Shown: piece after piece, positions 16,782 through 25,837 of the stretch | Layout of the letters: each line of letters starts with the position of its first letter | How positions within the stretch are numbered: position 1 is the first letter of the stretch | Origin: Bacillus mycoides | Lineage (GTDB): Bacteria; Bacillota; Bacilli; Bacillales; Bacillaceae_G | Direction of reading: 5' to 3' | Length of the DNA: 64,000 nucleotides | NCBI RefSeq assembly: GCF_001757995.1 | Contig: NZ_LXLV01000035.1 | Location: 1-64,000, forward strand | Program-made: the position numbers and the translations under genes | Notes under the pieces: model-generated | What the model saw: only the letters and a program-made list of their open reading frames with translations | The model's database searches: none | Told to the model about the DNA's origin: nothing

Positions 16782-18017
16782 CTAAAAAGACAATGGTAAT
16801 TCCTCTAAAGAACGCATTAAATAATTGCCTTGCCATTTAATGTCTTCACGATCGCCTTTTATTTGTAGTTTAGGCATCCGTTGAAACAGAGTAGTAATAG
16901 CAATCTTTGCTTCTAACCTAGCAAGTGGTGCTCCTAGGCAGAAATGACTACCATGCCCAAAGGCAATATGACGGTTATTTTCTCGTGTAATATCAAATAC
17001 TTCTGGGTTTTCAAATACTGTTTCATCACGGTTTGCTGAAGCTAATGAAATAATAACCATGTCTCCCTTTTGTATTGTTTGGTCGTGAATTTGAAAAGGT
17101 TCAGCCGCCCACCTTGCAGTTGTAATCTCAACTGGAGAATAATATCGCAACCCTTCCTCGATAGCTGAATCAATTAGTTTTGGATTTTCTTTTAATAACT
17201 GTAATTGATCAAGATTTTCGAGAAGTGCTAATACCGTATTTGTAATTAAATTCACAGTTGTCTCGTGTCCCGCTACGATAAGTAACATAATCATTGAATA
17301 TAGTTCTGGGGCACTAAGTTTATGTCCCTCACTTTCCGCAAGTATTAACGCACTGACCAAATCCTCTTTAGGATCTTGTCGTTTTACATCAACTATATAT
17401 TGAAGATATGTAATAAACTCAGATAGTTGTTTTTCGGTTTCTTTTATTTCTTCAGATGTTTCTGGCGATGCAATGACAGCATGAGACCAAATTCTAAATT
17501 TCGCTTGATCCTCTTTTGGAATTCCAAGCATCTCACTTATTACAATAATCGGTAATGGGAATGAATAATCATCCACAAGATTTAATGTACCTTTTCGCTC
17601 TATCTCACTTATTAAATCATCCGCTACTCTCTGAATTCTTCCGTCTAATTGTGAAATCATCTTTGGTGTAAAAGCTTTTTGAACTAAAGATCGTAAACGA
17701 CTGTGGTTAGGTGGGTCCGAATTTAACATGTGCGTTGTTAAATGATCACTATTGTCAACGGAAAGATACATGTTCTTTGTATCTTGAGGAAACACATTTT
17801 CCTGATCTTTTTTTAAGCGATTATCTTTTAAAAGTGGCAGAGCATCTTCATATCTTGTAATGAGCCATTCTTTACCCATTTCAACTTGATTTACAAATAA
17901 TATAGGCTGCATTTTTCTCGATTCTTTATAAATTTCATACGCATCTTCTTTAAACTGAGCTGAAGCTAAATTAATGCCATCCTCTATTTTTCGGCCAACC
18001 TTATTTTTTATTGACAT
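16782..18017 (-). CDS. Cytochrome P450 (CYP107-like)
   Basis: 411 residues, a normal bacterial class I P450 length. It has the I-helix motif AGHETTVN (about residue 245), the K-helix ExxR (EEGLRYYSP), and an intact haem loop FGHGSHFCLGAP whose Cys is the iron ligand (about residue 357). It is a soluble mono-oxygenase needing a ferredoxin or flavodoxin partner; no partner gene is adjacent. The substrate is unknown. It is transcribed in the same direction as the MFS operon, but the leader region between them suggests a separate unit. The P450 pseudogene at 12425 is a paralogue. Confidence 0.9.
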   Translation of the reverse strand: MSIKNKVGRKIEDGINLASAQFKEDAYEIYKESRKMQPILFVNQVEMGKEWLITRYEDALPLLKDNRLKKDQENVFPQDTKNMYLSVDNSDHLTTHMLNSDPPNHSRLRSLVQKAFTPKMISQLDGRIQRVADDLISEIERKGTLNLVDDYSFPLPIIVISEMLGIPKEDQAKFRIWSHAVIASPETSEEIKETEKQLSEFITYLQYIVDVKRQDPKEDLVSALILAESEGHKLSAPELYSMIMLLIVAGHETTVNLITNTVLALLENLDQLQLLKENPKLIDSAIEEGLRYYSPVEITTARWAAEPFQIHDQTIQKGDMVIISLASANRDETVFENPEVFDITRENNRHIAFGHGSHFCLGAPLARLEAKIAITTLFQRMPKLQIKGDREDIKWQGNYLMRSLEELPLSF

Positions 18018-18133
18018 TGCATTCCCTCACTCTCAATTATTTGTGTAAATCAACCCAACATTTGAATTATACTTCAATAAAAACTAGAAAATTGTAAATT
18101 TTTAATTAAAATCTTACTTCGTATATTGAAAAA

Positions 18134-18171
18134 TAAAAAAGTGAGAGAGTAAAATTATTCTACTCTCTCAC
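18134..18171 (-). terminator. Terminator of the Tyr/Pro-rich protein gene
   Basis: GTGAGAGAGTA and TACTCTCTCAC form an 11-bp stem. On the minus strand TTTTTTATTTTT follows. Confidence 0.85.
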
Positions 18172-18177
18172 TTCCTA

Positions 18178-18582
18178 TTACGCGAAGCACATAAAATTGC
18201 TAATTTGTTGATATCGGTAACTTACTTTACGACGGCGACCACCTTGCCAAGTGTAACCTGAAACCCCGTTTCTTCTTACCTCAGTTGGAAAGAACCATAA
18301 ATCTCTTCCGAAAGGACCAGGTCGATGTAAACGTAAATAGCCCCATCTTCCTAGACAGTTACACATCCATGATTTCATATTACCTGCTTGTGCTGGAGAA
18401 GCAAATGTGGACGGTAACGACGGAGCTTGTGACGGTGGTGGTGACGTTGGAGCATCTTCCGCATCATCTGGTCTGTAATCTTCTTGTTCAATATCTCTAA
18501 ATTCATTTGTAGATTCATATCCGTAGTCTTGTGGGTTATAATACATCGTTTGATCATATGGATAATTTTGTTGGTTATACAT
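18178..18582 (-). CDS. Tyr/Pro-rich hypothetical protein, possibly a spore surface protein
   Basis: 134 residues in two parts. The first 70 are low-complexity and rich in Tyr, Asn, Gln, Asp and Pro (PSPPP-like runs). The last 65 are basic and aromatic (CNCLGRWGYLRLHRPGPFGRD, GGRRRK), probably a small compact domain. There is no signal peptide or membrane helix. Tyr/Gln-rich N-terminal tails are common in spore coat proteins, but I do not recognise the family and the assignment is a guess. It is a single-gene unit with a clear terminator. Confidence 0.65.
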   Translation of the reverse strand: MYNQQNYPYDQTMYYNPQDYGYESTNEFRDIEQEDYRPDDAEDAPTSPPPSQAPSLPSTFASPAQAGNMKSWMCNCLGRWGYLRLHRPGPFGRDLWFFPTEVRRNGVSGYTWQGGRRRKVSYRYQQISNFMCFA

Positions 18583-18675
18583 ATTAACAAATCACCTTCT
18601 TTTCATTCATTACCTTTAACATTCATATGTGATATAACACCTATAGGAAGCTTATGTATAGCCCAAATTAAACTA

Positions 18676-18720
18676 AAAAAATAAAGCTCGTATCTTTTTT
18701 TCAAAAATACGAGCTTTTTT
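18676..18720 (-). terminator. Terminator of the DUF1835 gene
   Basis: AAAGCTCGTAT and ATACGAGCTTT form an 11-bp stem flanked by A- and T-runs, so it may work in both directions. Confidence 0.8.
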
Positions 18721-18737
18721 ATAAACGGAATATATTA

Positions 18738-19742
18738 TTATTTTTTCAACTTCACACTATAAAAACGCATTTCTTCTAATAAACCTTCAAATTCAAATAC
18801 CCCTTGTTTAATTAATACTTTCAAGCGATATTCTAAAAACGTATCCCCAACTAATTGCTCCACAAGCCCAAGTACTTCACCAATTACTCTTGGAGCTTTA
18901 AGGAAGTCTTTATCAGCATCTAGTCTTTTCGCGCATTCAATAATGAATGGATCAAAATAGTCTTCTTTCACTGAATGTACTACATTGTCTTTCCAAATTC
19001 TTAAAACATCTGTACTATTCGATAAACTATCCCATTCATGTTCAAACTTTTCTCTAGTCTCTTTAGTTAAATACGATAACTCTACAGAATTCCTTAAGAA
19101 AGTAGCTAAACTTTCGGGCGACAATTCACCAGTTCCACGTATATCATACTCTTGTTTTAATATTTCTCTATTCGCTTCGGATGTATTAATAATACGAATA
19201 TTTTTCTTATCTTTTAATTGAGCCATTACAAAACAAAGGCCTACATATTCATGTGCGTTATCCGCCTTCCAGATGGTAATTGGTGTTTCATTTGGAATAG
19301 AATGTAGTTCTTCTAAAGTTTCCATAAAATTCAGTAGATATTCTTCTTCAAAATACCTATCGTAAGTGGTTAAATTGTTTAATAACCATCGCTGCCTTGC
19401 GATTTGTCCTTTATTCGTATGTAATTGATGTATCGGTCCAATTGAAAAGAATTCAGAGAATGAAACAACACTCTCCTCAAATAGTTCTTCTTGACTTAAC
19501 ATATGTTTTAAACATCCGCCTGTTGATTCATCAAAAGTGATATGAATATGTGTACTTTCTTTTACATTTTTTTTATACGATGTATTATTAGTCAGTTGCT
19601 TAGGTATACTCATCAAGTGTTTAATCGTATCTTCACTATAGTTCTCTTCTAATAAATCTAATTGTATAAGAATGCTTTGCAGTAAATGTTTTGCTTCATC
19701 CTCATACATTTCATCGACAACATTTTTAATTTTATCTATCAT
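18738..19742 (-). CDS. DUF1835 domain-containing protein
   Basis: About 334 residues. After an N-terminal helical segment, residues about 65-190 match the DUF1835 pattern (HITFDESTGGCLKHML, SFSEFFSIGPI, IWKADNAHEYVGL). The C-terminal part (after about 210) corresponds to the accompanying DUF3658 region. The function is unknown; the family is widespread in Bacillus. The ATG at 19742 follows AGAGGG with good spacing. There is no membrane segment. Confidence 0.8.
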   Translation of the reverse strand: MIDKIKNVVDEMYEDEAKHLLQSILIQLDLLEENYSEDTIKHLMSIPKQLTNNTSYKKNVKESTHIHITFDESTGGCLKHMLSQEELFEESVVSFSEFFSIGPIHQLHTNKGQIARQRWLLNNLTTYDRYFEEEYLLNFMETLEELHSIPNETPITIWKADNAHEYVGLCFVMAQLKDKKNIRIINTSEANREILKQEYDIRGTGELSPESLATFLRNSVELSYLTKETREKFEHEWDSLSNSTDVLRIWKDNVVHSVKEDYFDPFIIECAKRLDADKDFLKAPRVIGEVLGLVEQLVGDTFLEYRLKVLIKQGVFEFEGLLEEMRFYSVKLKK

Positions 19743-19797
19743 GTAAATCCCTCTATTCATTACTAAAATAACGTAGATTATAGTGTATCATATATTT

Positions 19798-20133
19798 TCA
19801 CTTTATTATTACTATTAGGAATGTCAGAGTTAAAAAAAGACAAAGAGGAATATATAAAATAGTATCCATTCTAGCAAAATGCGTATCTTTTTTTCGTTTA
19901 AAGATACCAAAATAATAAAACTCACCAATTACTCTTATGAAAAACACAATCATACAAATCCAGGAACCCGTTTGAATAATTAAATGAGTAACTGCAAAAT
20001 GAACAACATTTACTTGTTGTAATAAAATTATTGCTGCTATATTTAATAGTAACGCAATGAATAATGTCATTCCTCCCCGAGGCGTAAACGCTTTTTCTCC
20101 AGATTTAGTTGGAACAACACTATTTGTCCCCAA
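19798..20133 (-). pseudogene. DUF3995-like small membrane protein, N-terminally truncated
   Basis: 111 codons match the C-terminal three quarters of DUF3995 proteins: GTNSVVPTK, three hydrophobic helices, then RVIGEFYYFGIFKRKK, HFARMDTILYIPLCL. Normal members begin with an extra membrane helix and a Trp-Gly junction before this point. Here the frame is closed by TAG directly before a TTG codon, with no ribosome site, and the upstream DNA is the terminator of the next gene. It is therefore probably a 5'-truncated remnant, though a short functional protein starting at TTG cannot be excluded. Confidence 0.6.
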
Positions 20134-20154
20134 CTAGCAACCTATATTTAATTA

Positions 20155-20207
20155 CATAAAAAACCCCTTAATGATTAATCAATTTTAAGATAAATCATTA
20201 AGAGGTT
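20155..20207 (-). terminator. Terminator of the basic-tail membrane protein gene
   Basis: AACCCCTTAATGATT pairs with AATCATTAAGAGGTT (one mismatch), followed by TTTTTT on the minus strand. It ends the gene at 20219-20986. Confidence 0.8.
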
Positions 20208-20218
20208 ACTAAATTTCA

Positions 20219-20986
20219 TTATGCATTATACCTACTTCTTCGGCGTTCCATCCTTGTTTGCCCTTGAACAGTGCCTTCATTGTATTGATCTATTTGCTCT
20301 GTCATTTCATATTTCGCAACTGGTTCTTCGTAATTATGCTCATGGACTCTTTCTGGTGTTTTATGTTTAGATGCTTTTCCACGAAACTTAAATAATTTCA
20401 TTTTAAGTTTCGGTAATCTTGGAAGGCGAATTTTAAAGGATAGCCTTTTACGTTTCTTTTTTTGTTTAAATAAATTAGTATTTTCTTTATCAGTGTCTTT
20501 CTCTTTACGGTGTAATAACGTCGCAAGTAATCCACCTAATATAAGTCCTCCAACCAAGAGTAGAAGATATACGTAATTGCTTGTCATTAAACTCGTCATA
20601 CGCTCAAGTATGACTAACGACTGTACTTCTTTTATATCCCATAATAAAGCGGCCCATAATGAGAATAAACCTAGAGTAAGCCCGTATGTACGAAAGCGGA
20701 ATATACAAGGTATTAAAGCGATACAAGCGGCAATTTTGGCATTTGCTATTATAGCACTTGTTGAAATATCCTGATTCCAAATAACTAACAGTAGTGTTAT
20801 AAATGGTGCATATGCTATCCAGCTACATATACGTGAATATATCTTTTTCGCAAAGTAACTACCGAAACTAGTAAAAAATAAAAGTCCTCCAATATATAAA
20901 GATTGTTCAAGAGGGATTTGCTTTAACATTCCTGCAATTGGAAAGAGGCCGCTCAGTAGCATTAATAATACATCTAATTTCTTCAC
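20219..20986 (-). CDS. Hypothetical membrane protein with long basic cytoplasmic tail
   Basis: 255 residues. About six hydrophobic helices occupy residues 5-165, followed by a strongly basic tail (KQKKKRKRLSFKIRLPRLPKLKMKLFKF) and a Glu/Tyr-rich end closing MERRRSRYNA. A GTG start after GGGGAATT fits. I do not recognise a family. The arrangement suggests a small integral membrane protein with a tail that could bind anionic lipid or nucleic acid. It lies just downstream (in the transcription direction) of the pPIWI_RE gene, but a terminator at 21155 separates them, so a functional link is doubtful. Confidence 0.7.
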   Translation of the reverse strand: MKKLDVLLMLLSGLFPIAGMLKQIPLEQSLYIGGLLFFTSFGSYFAKKIYSRICSWIAYAPFITLLLVIWNQDISTSAIIANAKIAACIALIPCIFRFRTYGLTLGLFSLWAALLWDIKEVQSLVILERMTSLMTSNYVYLLLLVGGLILGGLLATLLHRKEKDTDKENTNLFKQKKKRKRLSFKIRLPRLPKLKMKLFKFRGKASKHKTPERVHEHNYEEPVAKYEMTEQIDQYNEGTVQGQTRMERRRSRYNA

Positions 20987-21154
20987 AATTCCCCATTCCT
21001 TTCAAATTTTCTTTTCAATTAATAAAAATTGCTTTTCCATATGATGTAGTTTTTGTATTTCTAAAAAACATCTTAATCCTGTATGTAAATAAAGTAAATA
21101 CGTAAAAGAAAAGATACATGACAAAGGATAGCCTTATTTACATGAAAAAATGAC

Positions 21155-21184
21155 AAATCCTGCTCATTATTACTAGCAGGATTT
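21155..21184 (-). terminator. Terminator of the pPIWI_RE gene
   Basis: AAATCCTGC and GCAGGATTT flank a 12-base loop. On the minus strand a short spacer and TTTTTT follow. Confidence 0.7.
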
Positions 21185-21196
21185 GTATACTATTAT

Positions 21197-23593
21197 TTAT
21201 ATTAATATCAATGCATCTTCTTTTTCTAAAATTATTACATCTTCATCTAATTCGTCATTGAATTCTTTAAACTCCCTTGAATCAATATCGGTAGTATAAT
21301 TTTTAATTAATTTAACCATATGCATTACATGCGTATTATGAATATTTTGTTCCGAGAGCAGGGTTGATTTACAGCACATGTAATGTATCATTTTGGCTAT
21401 TTCTTCTCTTTCTTCAGATTTTACACCAAACGGGATAACTTCGAGTATGTACTGCTGTACTATCTCATTACAATTTAATTCGTATGCAGCCGTGCTATAG
21501 TAAATTCCCATTTGATCTACAAATAATCTCGTTTCATCCATAACATATTCTTGGTCTCTAACAATATAGTTCGGTACATCTGAGTTAGTATTAATTCTAA
21601 TTATGTTTATATCCTCTTTAAAATTCGAGATTATTTCAGGTGAAACCCCAATATTAACGCTTTCATTTTGTAATTCCTCTATCCAATATTTCCTCATATT
21701 TGCATCTGCAATAAAATAAACTTCTTTATTTTGTTTATGTGCATCTTGCGAAATTCCAACTAATGTTTCTGACATAAATTGTTTAAAACTGACTCCTATA
21801 TCATTCCTTTTTGATGGTTGTGGTAAAAACACTTTATTATTACCTATATTTAATAAAGTATGATCAATTGTGCCCCATTCTTCTTGACCATATAATTTAT
21901 ATACTATTTCTCTCCCATTTATTTTTGAAAAAATAGGTAAGAAATCATATTTAGACATTTTCTCAATTGATAAATTTACAATTATCCCCGGTAATTTTAT
22001 CTTATTCCAACTACGCTTTAAGAACCCCTTTTGTTCTAACAAACTAAGAATGGCATTAATAATTTCTTTTTTAGATACACTTTGTCCGATAAATAAATTA
22101 ATAAATGCTGAAATACGTTCCGTTCGAGCGAATCCTTCCCGAATAATTTGCTTTGGATTAATTTTTTCGCGACCATCACAATTTTTCATTGCAATTAATG
22201 CTAATTTCATTTCATATTGCTCACCTGCCGTAGCATGTACAGCTTTTACGACATCGTCTACTAGTTTCTTTTTGTTTTTATGGCTATATTGCATTCTATA
22301 TGGATTTTGTAACACGTTTCCAATGTTATATCTAACTATTTTTAACAACACCGGATTGTCTGCATTTAATACATAGGAGGAATCCCTATTTTGAGCTAAA
22401 ACTATTTTGCTACCTAATAACGCTTGTTCTATCTCTATTACTATATCATCTGACCATACTTCTAACGTAATTGAGTCTAATCCCTTTGGGGCAAATAAAG
22501 GTAATAACTCATTCTCATTATTAGTTAATACATTTTCACATTCTGGAAGTAATGTGAAATATGGGAAGCTTCGTTGGAATTCATTAAAAAGGTCCACTTT
22601 TTCTCTTACTTTTATACCAAATTTTATTTTTGTTCCTTGAACTTTATATATATTTTCGTTATATGGAAGAAGCACTCTTACATTAGTTCCTCTTACATTA
22701 GTTCCTCTAATATACTCTTTCGGACATTGGAGAATGTGCTCTAATTTAACCTCTCCCCCTATCCTATAATCATCTTTTAAATTTCTAAAACGTTTAATCC
22801 ACTTTATTCCTTTTTCAGCTTGTTGCACTTTTAACTTTACAAATCTTTGCTTTTTATTATTTGATTCAAATTCAGGAGTTGAAATCAGTATTTGGCTCCG
22901 CTTTCGCCCTAAAAGTATAGAGATATCTTTATGATTATATTGTTGATAAAACCTCCTAATCCCTACAGATACTTTTAATAGCGGAATATTCTCACCTCCA
23001 CGAGTTACGCATTCAAACCGATATACATAAGCAAAATAATCATGTGTTTCTTCATCTTTAATTGGCTCAGACATCGCTTCAGAAACATATTGTGATCGCA
23101 GTGGCGAAAAATATATTTCTTCCTCATTTTTATTTTCCATACGTAAAGGCTTTTCGCAAAAAATATGAGTAATTAGAGCTGGTACCCATTTAGAAAACGT
23201 TTTTTTATCATGTAATACTGGTAAATTACTAATTAAATCATGCTGCCATTCTAAATGTGGTGGATCTATTAATTTATTCGGTTTCCAATCATGAATAACC
23301 TCATACCAGCTTTGGAAAATATAGTCTAACTGTTCTTGTTTCATTGGTTCTTTTGCTACAATCCAGGGCGTATCTTCCTTTAATATATATGGATTATGCT
23401 GAATGAATAATATATCAGAAAACATTTCATACAATCTTTCATTTAAAAGTTTTAATTTGCTCGTTAATAAAAATGTTCTATAATGTATCTCTACAATCTC
23501 AAGCCATTCAATAGGAAAATAAATATACGATACTTTCTCATTATAGAGGGGTTCTACTATATTTTTAAATGCTAATAACCGTAATTTTTCCAT
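21197..23593 (-). CDS. pPIWI_RE-family (PIWI/Argonaute-like) protein, orphan
   Basis: 798 residues, no signal or membrane segment. Residues about 185-225 (YFAYVYRFECVT … GIRRFYQQ) resemble the N-terminal pPIWI_RE_X (DUF3962) module. Residues about 590-770 resemble the RNase H-like pPIWI_RE domain: IADANMRKYW with R634, RLFVDQMGIYYSTAAYE, LEVIPFG with E718, and AKMIHYMCC followed by a C-terminal LIKNYT. The conserved Arg and Glu that give the family its name are thus plausibly present. Known members sit in three-gene conflict operons with a DinG-type helicase and a restriction-type nuclease. Neither is present here: neighbours are tenA and a membrane protein, each in its own unit. It should bind nucleic acid and may act in defence. 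The assignment is from motif reading and needs profile confirmation. Confidence 0.68.
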   Translation of the reverse strand: MEKLRLLAFKNIVEPLYNEKVSYIYFPIEWLEIVEIHYRTFLLTSKLKLLNERLYEMFSDILFIQHNPYILKEDTPWIVAKEPMKQEQLDYIFQSWYEVIHDWKPNKLIDPPHLEWQHDLISNLPVLHDKKTFSKWVPALITHIFCEKPLRMENKNEEEIYFSPLRSQYVSEAMSEPIKDEETHDYFAYVYRFECVTRGGENIPLLKVSVGIRRFYQQYNHKDISILLGRKRSQILISTPEFESNNKKQRFVKLKVQQAEKGIKWIKRFRNLKDDYRIGGEVKLEHILQCPKEYIRGTNVRGTNVRVLLPYNENIYKVQGTKIKFGIKVREKVDLFNEFQRSFPYFTLLPECENVLTNNENELLPLFAPKGLDSITLEVWSDDIVIEIEQALLGSKIVLAQNRDSSYVLNADNPVLLKIVRYNIGNVLQNPYRMQYSHKNKKKLVDDVVKAVHATAGEQYEMKLALIAMKNCDGREKINPKQIIREGFARTERISAFINLFIGQSVSKKEIINAILSLLEQKGFLKRSWNKIKLPGIIVNLSIEKMSKYDFLPIFSKINGREIVYKLYGQEEWGTIDHTLLNIGNNKVFLPQPSKRNDIGVSFKQFMSETLVGISQDAHKQNKEVYFIADANMRKYWIEELQNESVNIGVSPEIISNFKEDINIIRINTNSDVPNYIVRDQEYVMDETRLFVDQMGIYYSTAAYELNCNEIVQQYILEVIPFGVKSEEREEIAKMIHYMCCKSTLLSEQNIHNTHVMHMVKLIKNYTTDIDSREFKEFNDELDEDVIILEKEDALILI
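22676..22705 (-). repeat. 15-base perfect tandem duplication inside the pPIWI_RE gene
   Basis: The 15-base unit TCTTACATTAGTTCC occurs twice in a row, giving the peptide repeat RGTNV-RGTNV at about residue 300. The frame is kept. It may be a slippage variant that differs between strains. Confidence 0.85.
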
Positions 23594-23922
23594 ATTATTA
23601 ATACTTCCTCTCTTAATTTATATTGATCATGAATAATACTAGAAAAGATACTAATTTTTTAAGCATAAACGAATCAAATTTAAACCAAGCGCATTAAAGG
23701 AAATAACTAAATTTAATTTTAATATACAAATAATATGTTGTTAAAATATAACTAATAACAAGTTACTATTAACATATAACTACCTCCTTATGTCACTCTT
23801 TATATTACAAAATCATTATAATGCATTATTATTTTTTTATCTATGATTTACAAAAAAATTACAGAAACTAAATATTATAAAAGGTATCACCTCTTGATAT
23901 AGCGATACCTTTTATATACTCT
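23594..23922. other. 329-base AT-rich leader region upstream of the pPIWI_RE gene
   Basis: There is no gene of normal length. On the minus strand, AAGGAGG with 7-base spacing precedes a seven-codon frame (MLIVTCY, 23775-23752), about 160 bases before the pPIWI_RE start. Repeated GTTATAT/GTTATTAG words follow. The rest is A/T-rich without clear signals. The tenA terminator lies at its right end. Confidence 0.4.
23879..23914 (-). terminator. Terminator of tenA
   Basis: AAAAGGTATC and GATACCTTTT pair around a loop 9 bases past the tenA stop codon, with A/T-runs on both sides. Confidence 0.75.
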
Positions 23923-24612
23923 TTATCCAATTACATTTTTTACTTCTGTATTCACTGGCCATTTTTCTAAAGTGTAAGCCATTTCCCAAAATGAATATTC
24001 ATATTGACTACTAATAATGAAATGTTGTCTCATACGATTACGGTCTGTCTCTGTTACTTTTTCAGCAATAGTATCTAATCGTGTGATTTGCTCTTCTACT
24101 AGAGTACGGAACCAATCAGATCCATATGCAGAAATCCATTCTTGATAAATTGGCTCTTCTGGCTGACACTCTTTTAAACGTTCACCAATTTCATAATATA
24201 ACCAATAACAAGGTAAAATAGCTGCAATAATATCCCCTAAATGTCCTTCATACGCAGCTCGATACATATGTGAAGTATACGCATATGCAGTTGGAGCAGG
24301 GATAAAATGATCTTTTTCTTCTTTTGTAATCCCTAGTTTCTTGGCAAAATTCTCATGTAATGATAACTCAGCTTCATATGTATTTTGAGCATGATGTGCC
24401 ATACGAGCTGTTGTTTCTAATTCAAGAGCCTTTGCAGCTCCTAAAGTTTGTACTCTAGCAAAATGACTTAAATAATACGAATCTTGAAGCACATAATAAC
24501 GGAAACTAGCTAAATCTAACGTTCCTTCGCCAAGTTTTTTTACAAAAGGATGATTAAAACTTGCTTCCCAAATTGAATCTACTTCTTTACGTAATGATTG
24601 TGAAAAAGTCAT
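23923..24612 (-). CDS. tenA: Aminopyrimidine aminohydrolase TenA (thiaminase II)
   Basis: 229 residues, the usual TenA length. It has the family's helical fold with conserved features: FRYYVLQDSYYL near residue 40, an ILPCYWLYYEIG segment whose Cys (about residue 135) is the catalytic nucleophile, and a C-terminal SSQYEYSFWEMAY with the active-site Glu. It hydrolyses aminopyrimidine degradation products of thiamine to HMP for salvage in the cytoplasm. It is controlled by the TPP riboswitch immediately upstream and ends with its own terminator. No other thi genes are adjacent, so it is a stand-alone salvage unit. Confidence 0.92.
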   Translation of the reverse strand: MTFSQSLRKEVDSIWEASFNHPFVKKLGEGTLDLASFRYYVLQDSYYLSHFARVQTLGAAKALELETTARMAHHAQNTYEAELSLHENFAKKLGITKEEKDHFIPAPTAYAYTSHMYRAAYEGHLGDIIAAILPCYWLYYEIGERLKECQPEEPIYQEWISAYGSDWFRTLVEEQITRLDTIAEKVTETDRNRMRQHFIISSQYEYSFWEMAYTLEKWPVNTEVKNVIG

Positions 24613-24670
24613 TTAAATCCCTCCAATAAAGTATAAAATATAAGTATTCATCCACAATTATTAAATCTAT

Positions 24671-24839
24671 AAAACAAAAAAACTTTCTTTACAGGCGTAA
24701 AGAAAGTGAAATTGACAGTATTTATATATTCATTAAATAGCAATGTCTTTCCCACTTCCCTACGCTGGCATTAACCAGATCAGGTACTAAGAGTCTCAAA
24801 AATTCATTTGATCTCAGCCTATAATAGGCCCCCCTAGTG
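24671..24839 (-). promoter_or_regulatory. TPP (THI-box) riboswitch with terminator
   Basis: The minus strand from 24839 has the TPP aptamer landmarks: ACTAGGGGGGCC, GGCTGAGAT, CTCTTAGTACCTGATCTGG, and TTAATGCCAGCGTAGGGAAG ending near 24750. Downstream, ACTTTCTTTAC and GTAAAGAAAGT (24706-24682) form a terminator followed by TTTTTTT. High TPP should cause early termination and shut off tenA. Confidence 0.95.
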
Positions 24840-24918
24840 GATAAATATTTAGTTGTCGTATTGTAATCATCATAGCATACTTCGTGGAACTATCAAAAGT
24901 TTTAATTGTACAATTATC

Positions 24919-25833
24919 TTAAAAACCTTCTTCTTTCCTTACTTTTAATGAAGTTTCAATTATCATATCTAATAGTTTACTATAATTAATTCCAGCCGCA
25001 TCCGCACTTTTCGGCAGTAAACTTGATTGTGTCATTCCAGGTAATGTATTTACCTCCATTACATATGGAATTCCGTCCTTCACCATCATATCAACCCTTG
25101 CATAAACACTACATTTTAATGCTTTATAACAAGCCAATGACGCTTTATTTACACGTTCCTTAATTTCTGCTGGTAGTTCGATAACTTCCTCAACTGTACT
25201 AGTATCATCATATTTTGCATTGTAGTCAAAGAACTCGGCTGCATGTCGAATTGAAACTATAGGTAACTGTTTTCCATCAAAAATTGAACATGTAATTTCG
25301 TCACCTTTTATATACTTCTCAATTACTACTTCAGAATCCCATTCGAATACAGTTTCTAGCATTGAGATCAATTCATTTTTATTGTAGACGATTTTTACCC
25401 CGACACTCGATCCGCCAGAGTTTGGTTTTACCACTAATGGAAATCCTAACTTATCTAACTCTTCAAGATTTAGATCCTCCATTTTTGTAAGTTCAATCCA
25501 ATCTGGTGTTTCTACACCTTCATAACGTAAAATCTTTTTCGAAATATTTTTGTCCATACATATACTGCTAGATAACATATTGCTTCCGCTATAAGGAATC
25601 CCTAAACTCTCCAGTGTTCCTTGAACTGTCCCATCTTCTCCGTATTTTCCATGTAATGCGAGCAGCGCAAAGTCAATGTCTTTCGCTTTTTCAATTAAAT
25701 CCATTTTTTCATTTAATGTAATTGGAACTATTTCATACTTATTTTTATCTAAATGGGAAATCATTTCATTCCCCGTCATAATTGAAACTTGTTTTTCAGA
25801 CGATACTCCGCCCATAATAACACCAATTTTCAT
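24919..25833 (-). CDS. ddl: D-alanine--D-alanine ligase
   Basis: About 304 residues of the ATP-grasp family. Landmarks: an N-terminal GGVSSEKQVS loop, ALHGKYGEDGTVQG (about residue 63), the VKPNSGGSSVGV ATP loop and the C-terminal MEVNTLPGMT metal site. It makes D-Ala-D-Ala for the peptidoglycan stem peptide in the cytosol. The ATG at 25833 follows GGAG with 8-base spacing. The upstream regulator gene ends only 4 bases before, so the two are probably co-transcribed. The catalytic residues look intact. B. cereus group genomes carry a second ddl, so this may be the accessory, regulated copy. Confidence 0.92.
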   Translation of the reverse strand: MKIGVIMGGVSSEKQVSIMTGNEMISHLDKNKYEIVPITLNEKMDLIEKAKDIDFALLALHGKYGEDGTVQGTLESLGIPYSGSNMLSSSICMDKNISKKILRYEGVETPDWIELTKMEDLNLEELDKLGFPLVVKPNSGGSSVGVKIVYNKNELISMLETVFEWDSEVVIEKYIKGDEITCSIFDGKQLPIVSIRHAAEFFDYNAKYDDTSTVEEVIELPAEIKERVNKASLACYKALKCSVYARVDMMVKDGIPYVMEVNTLPGMTQSSLLPKSADAAGINYSKLLDMIIETSLKVRKEEGF

Positions 25834-25837
25834 TTTC

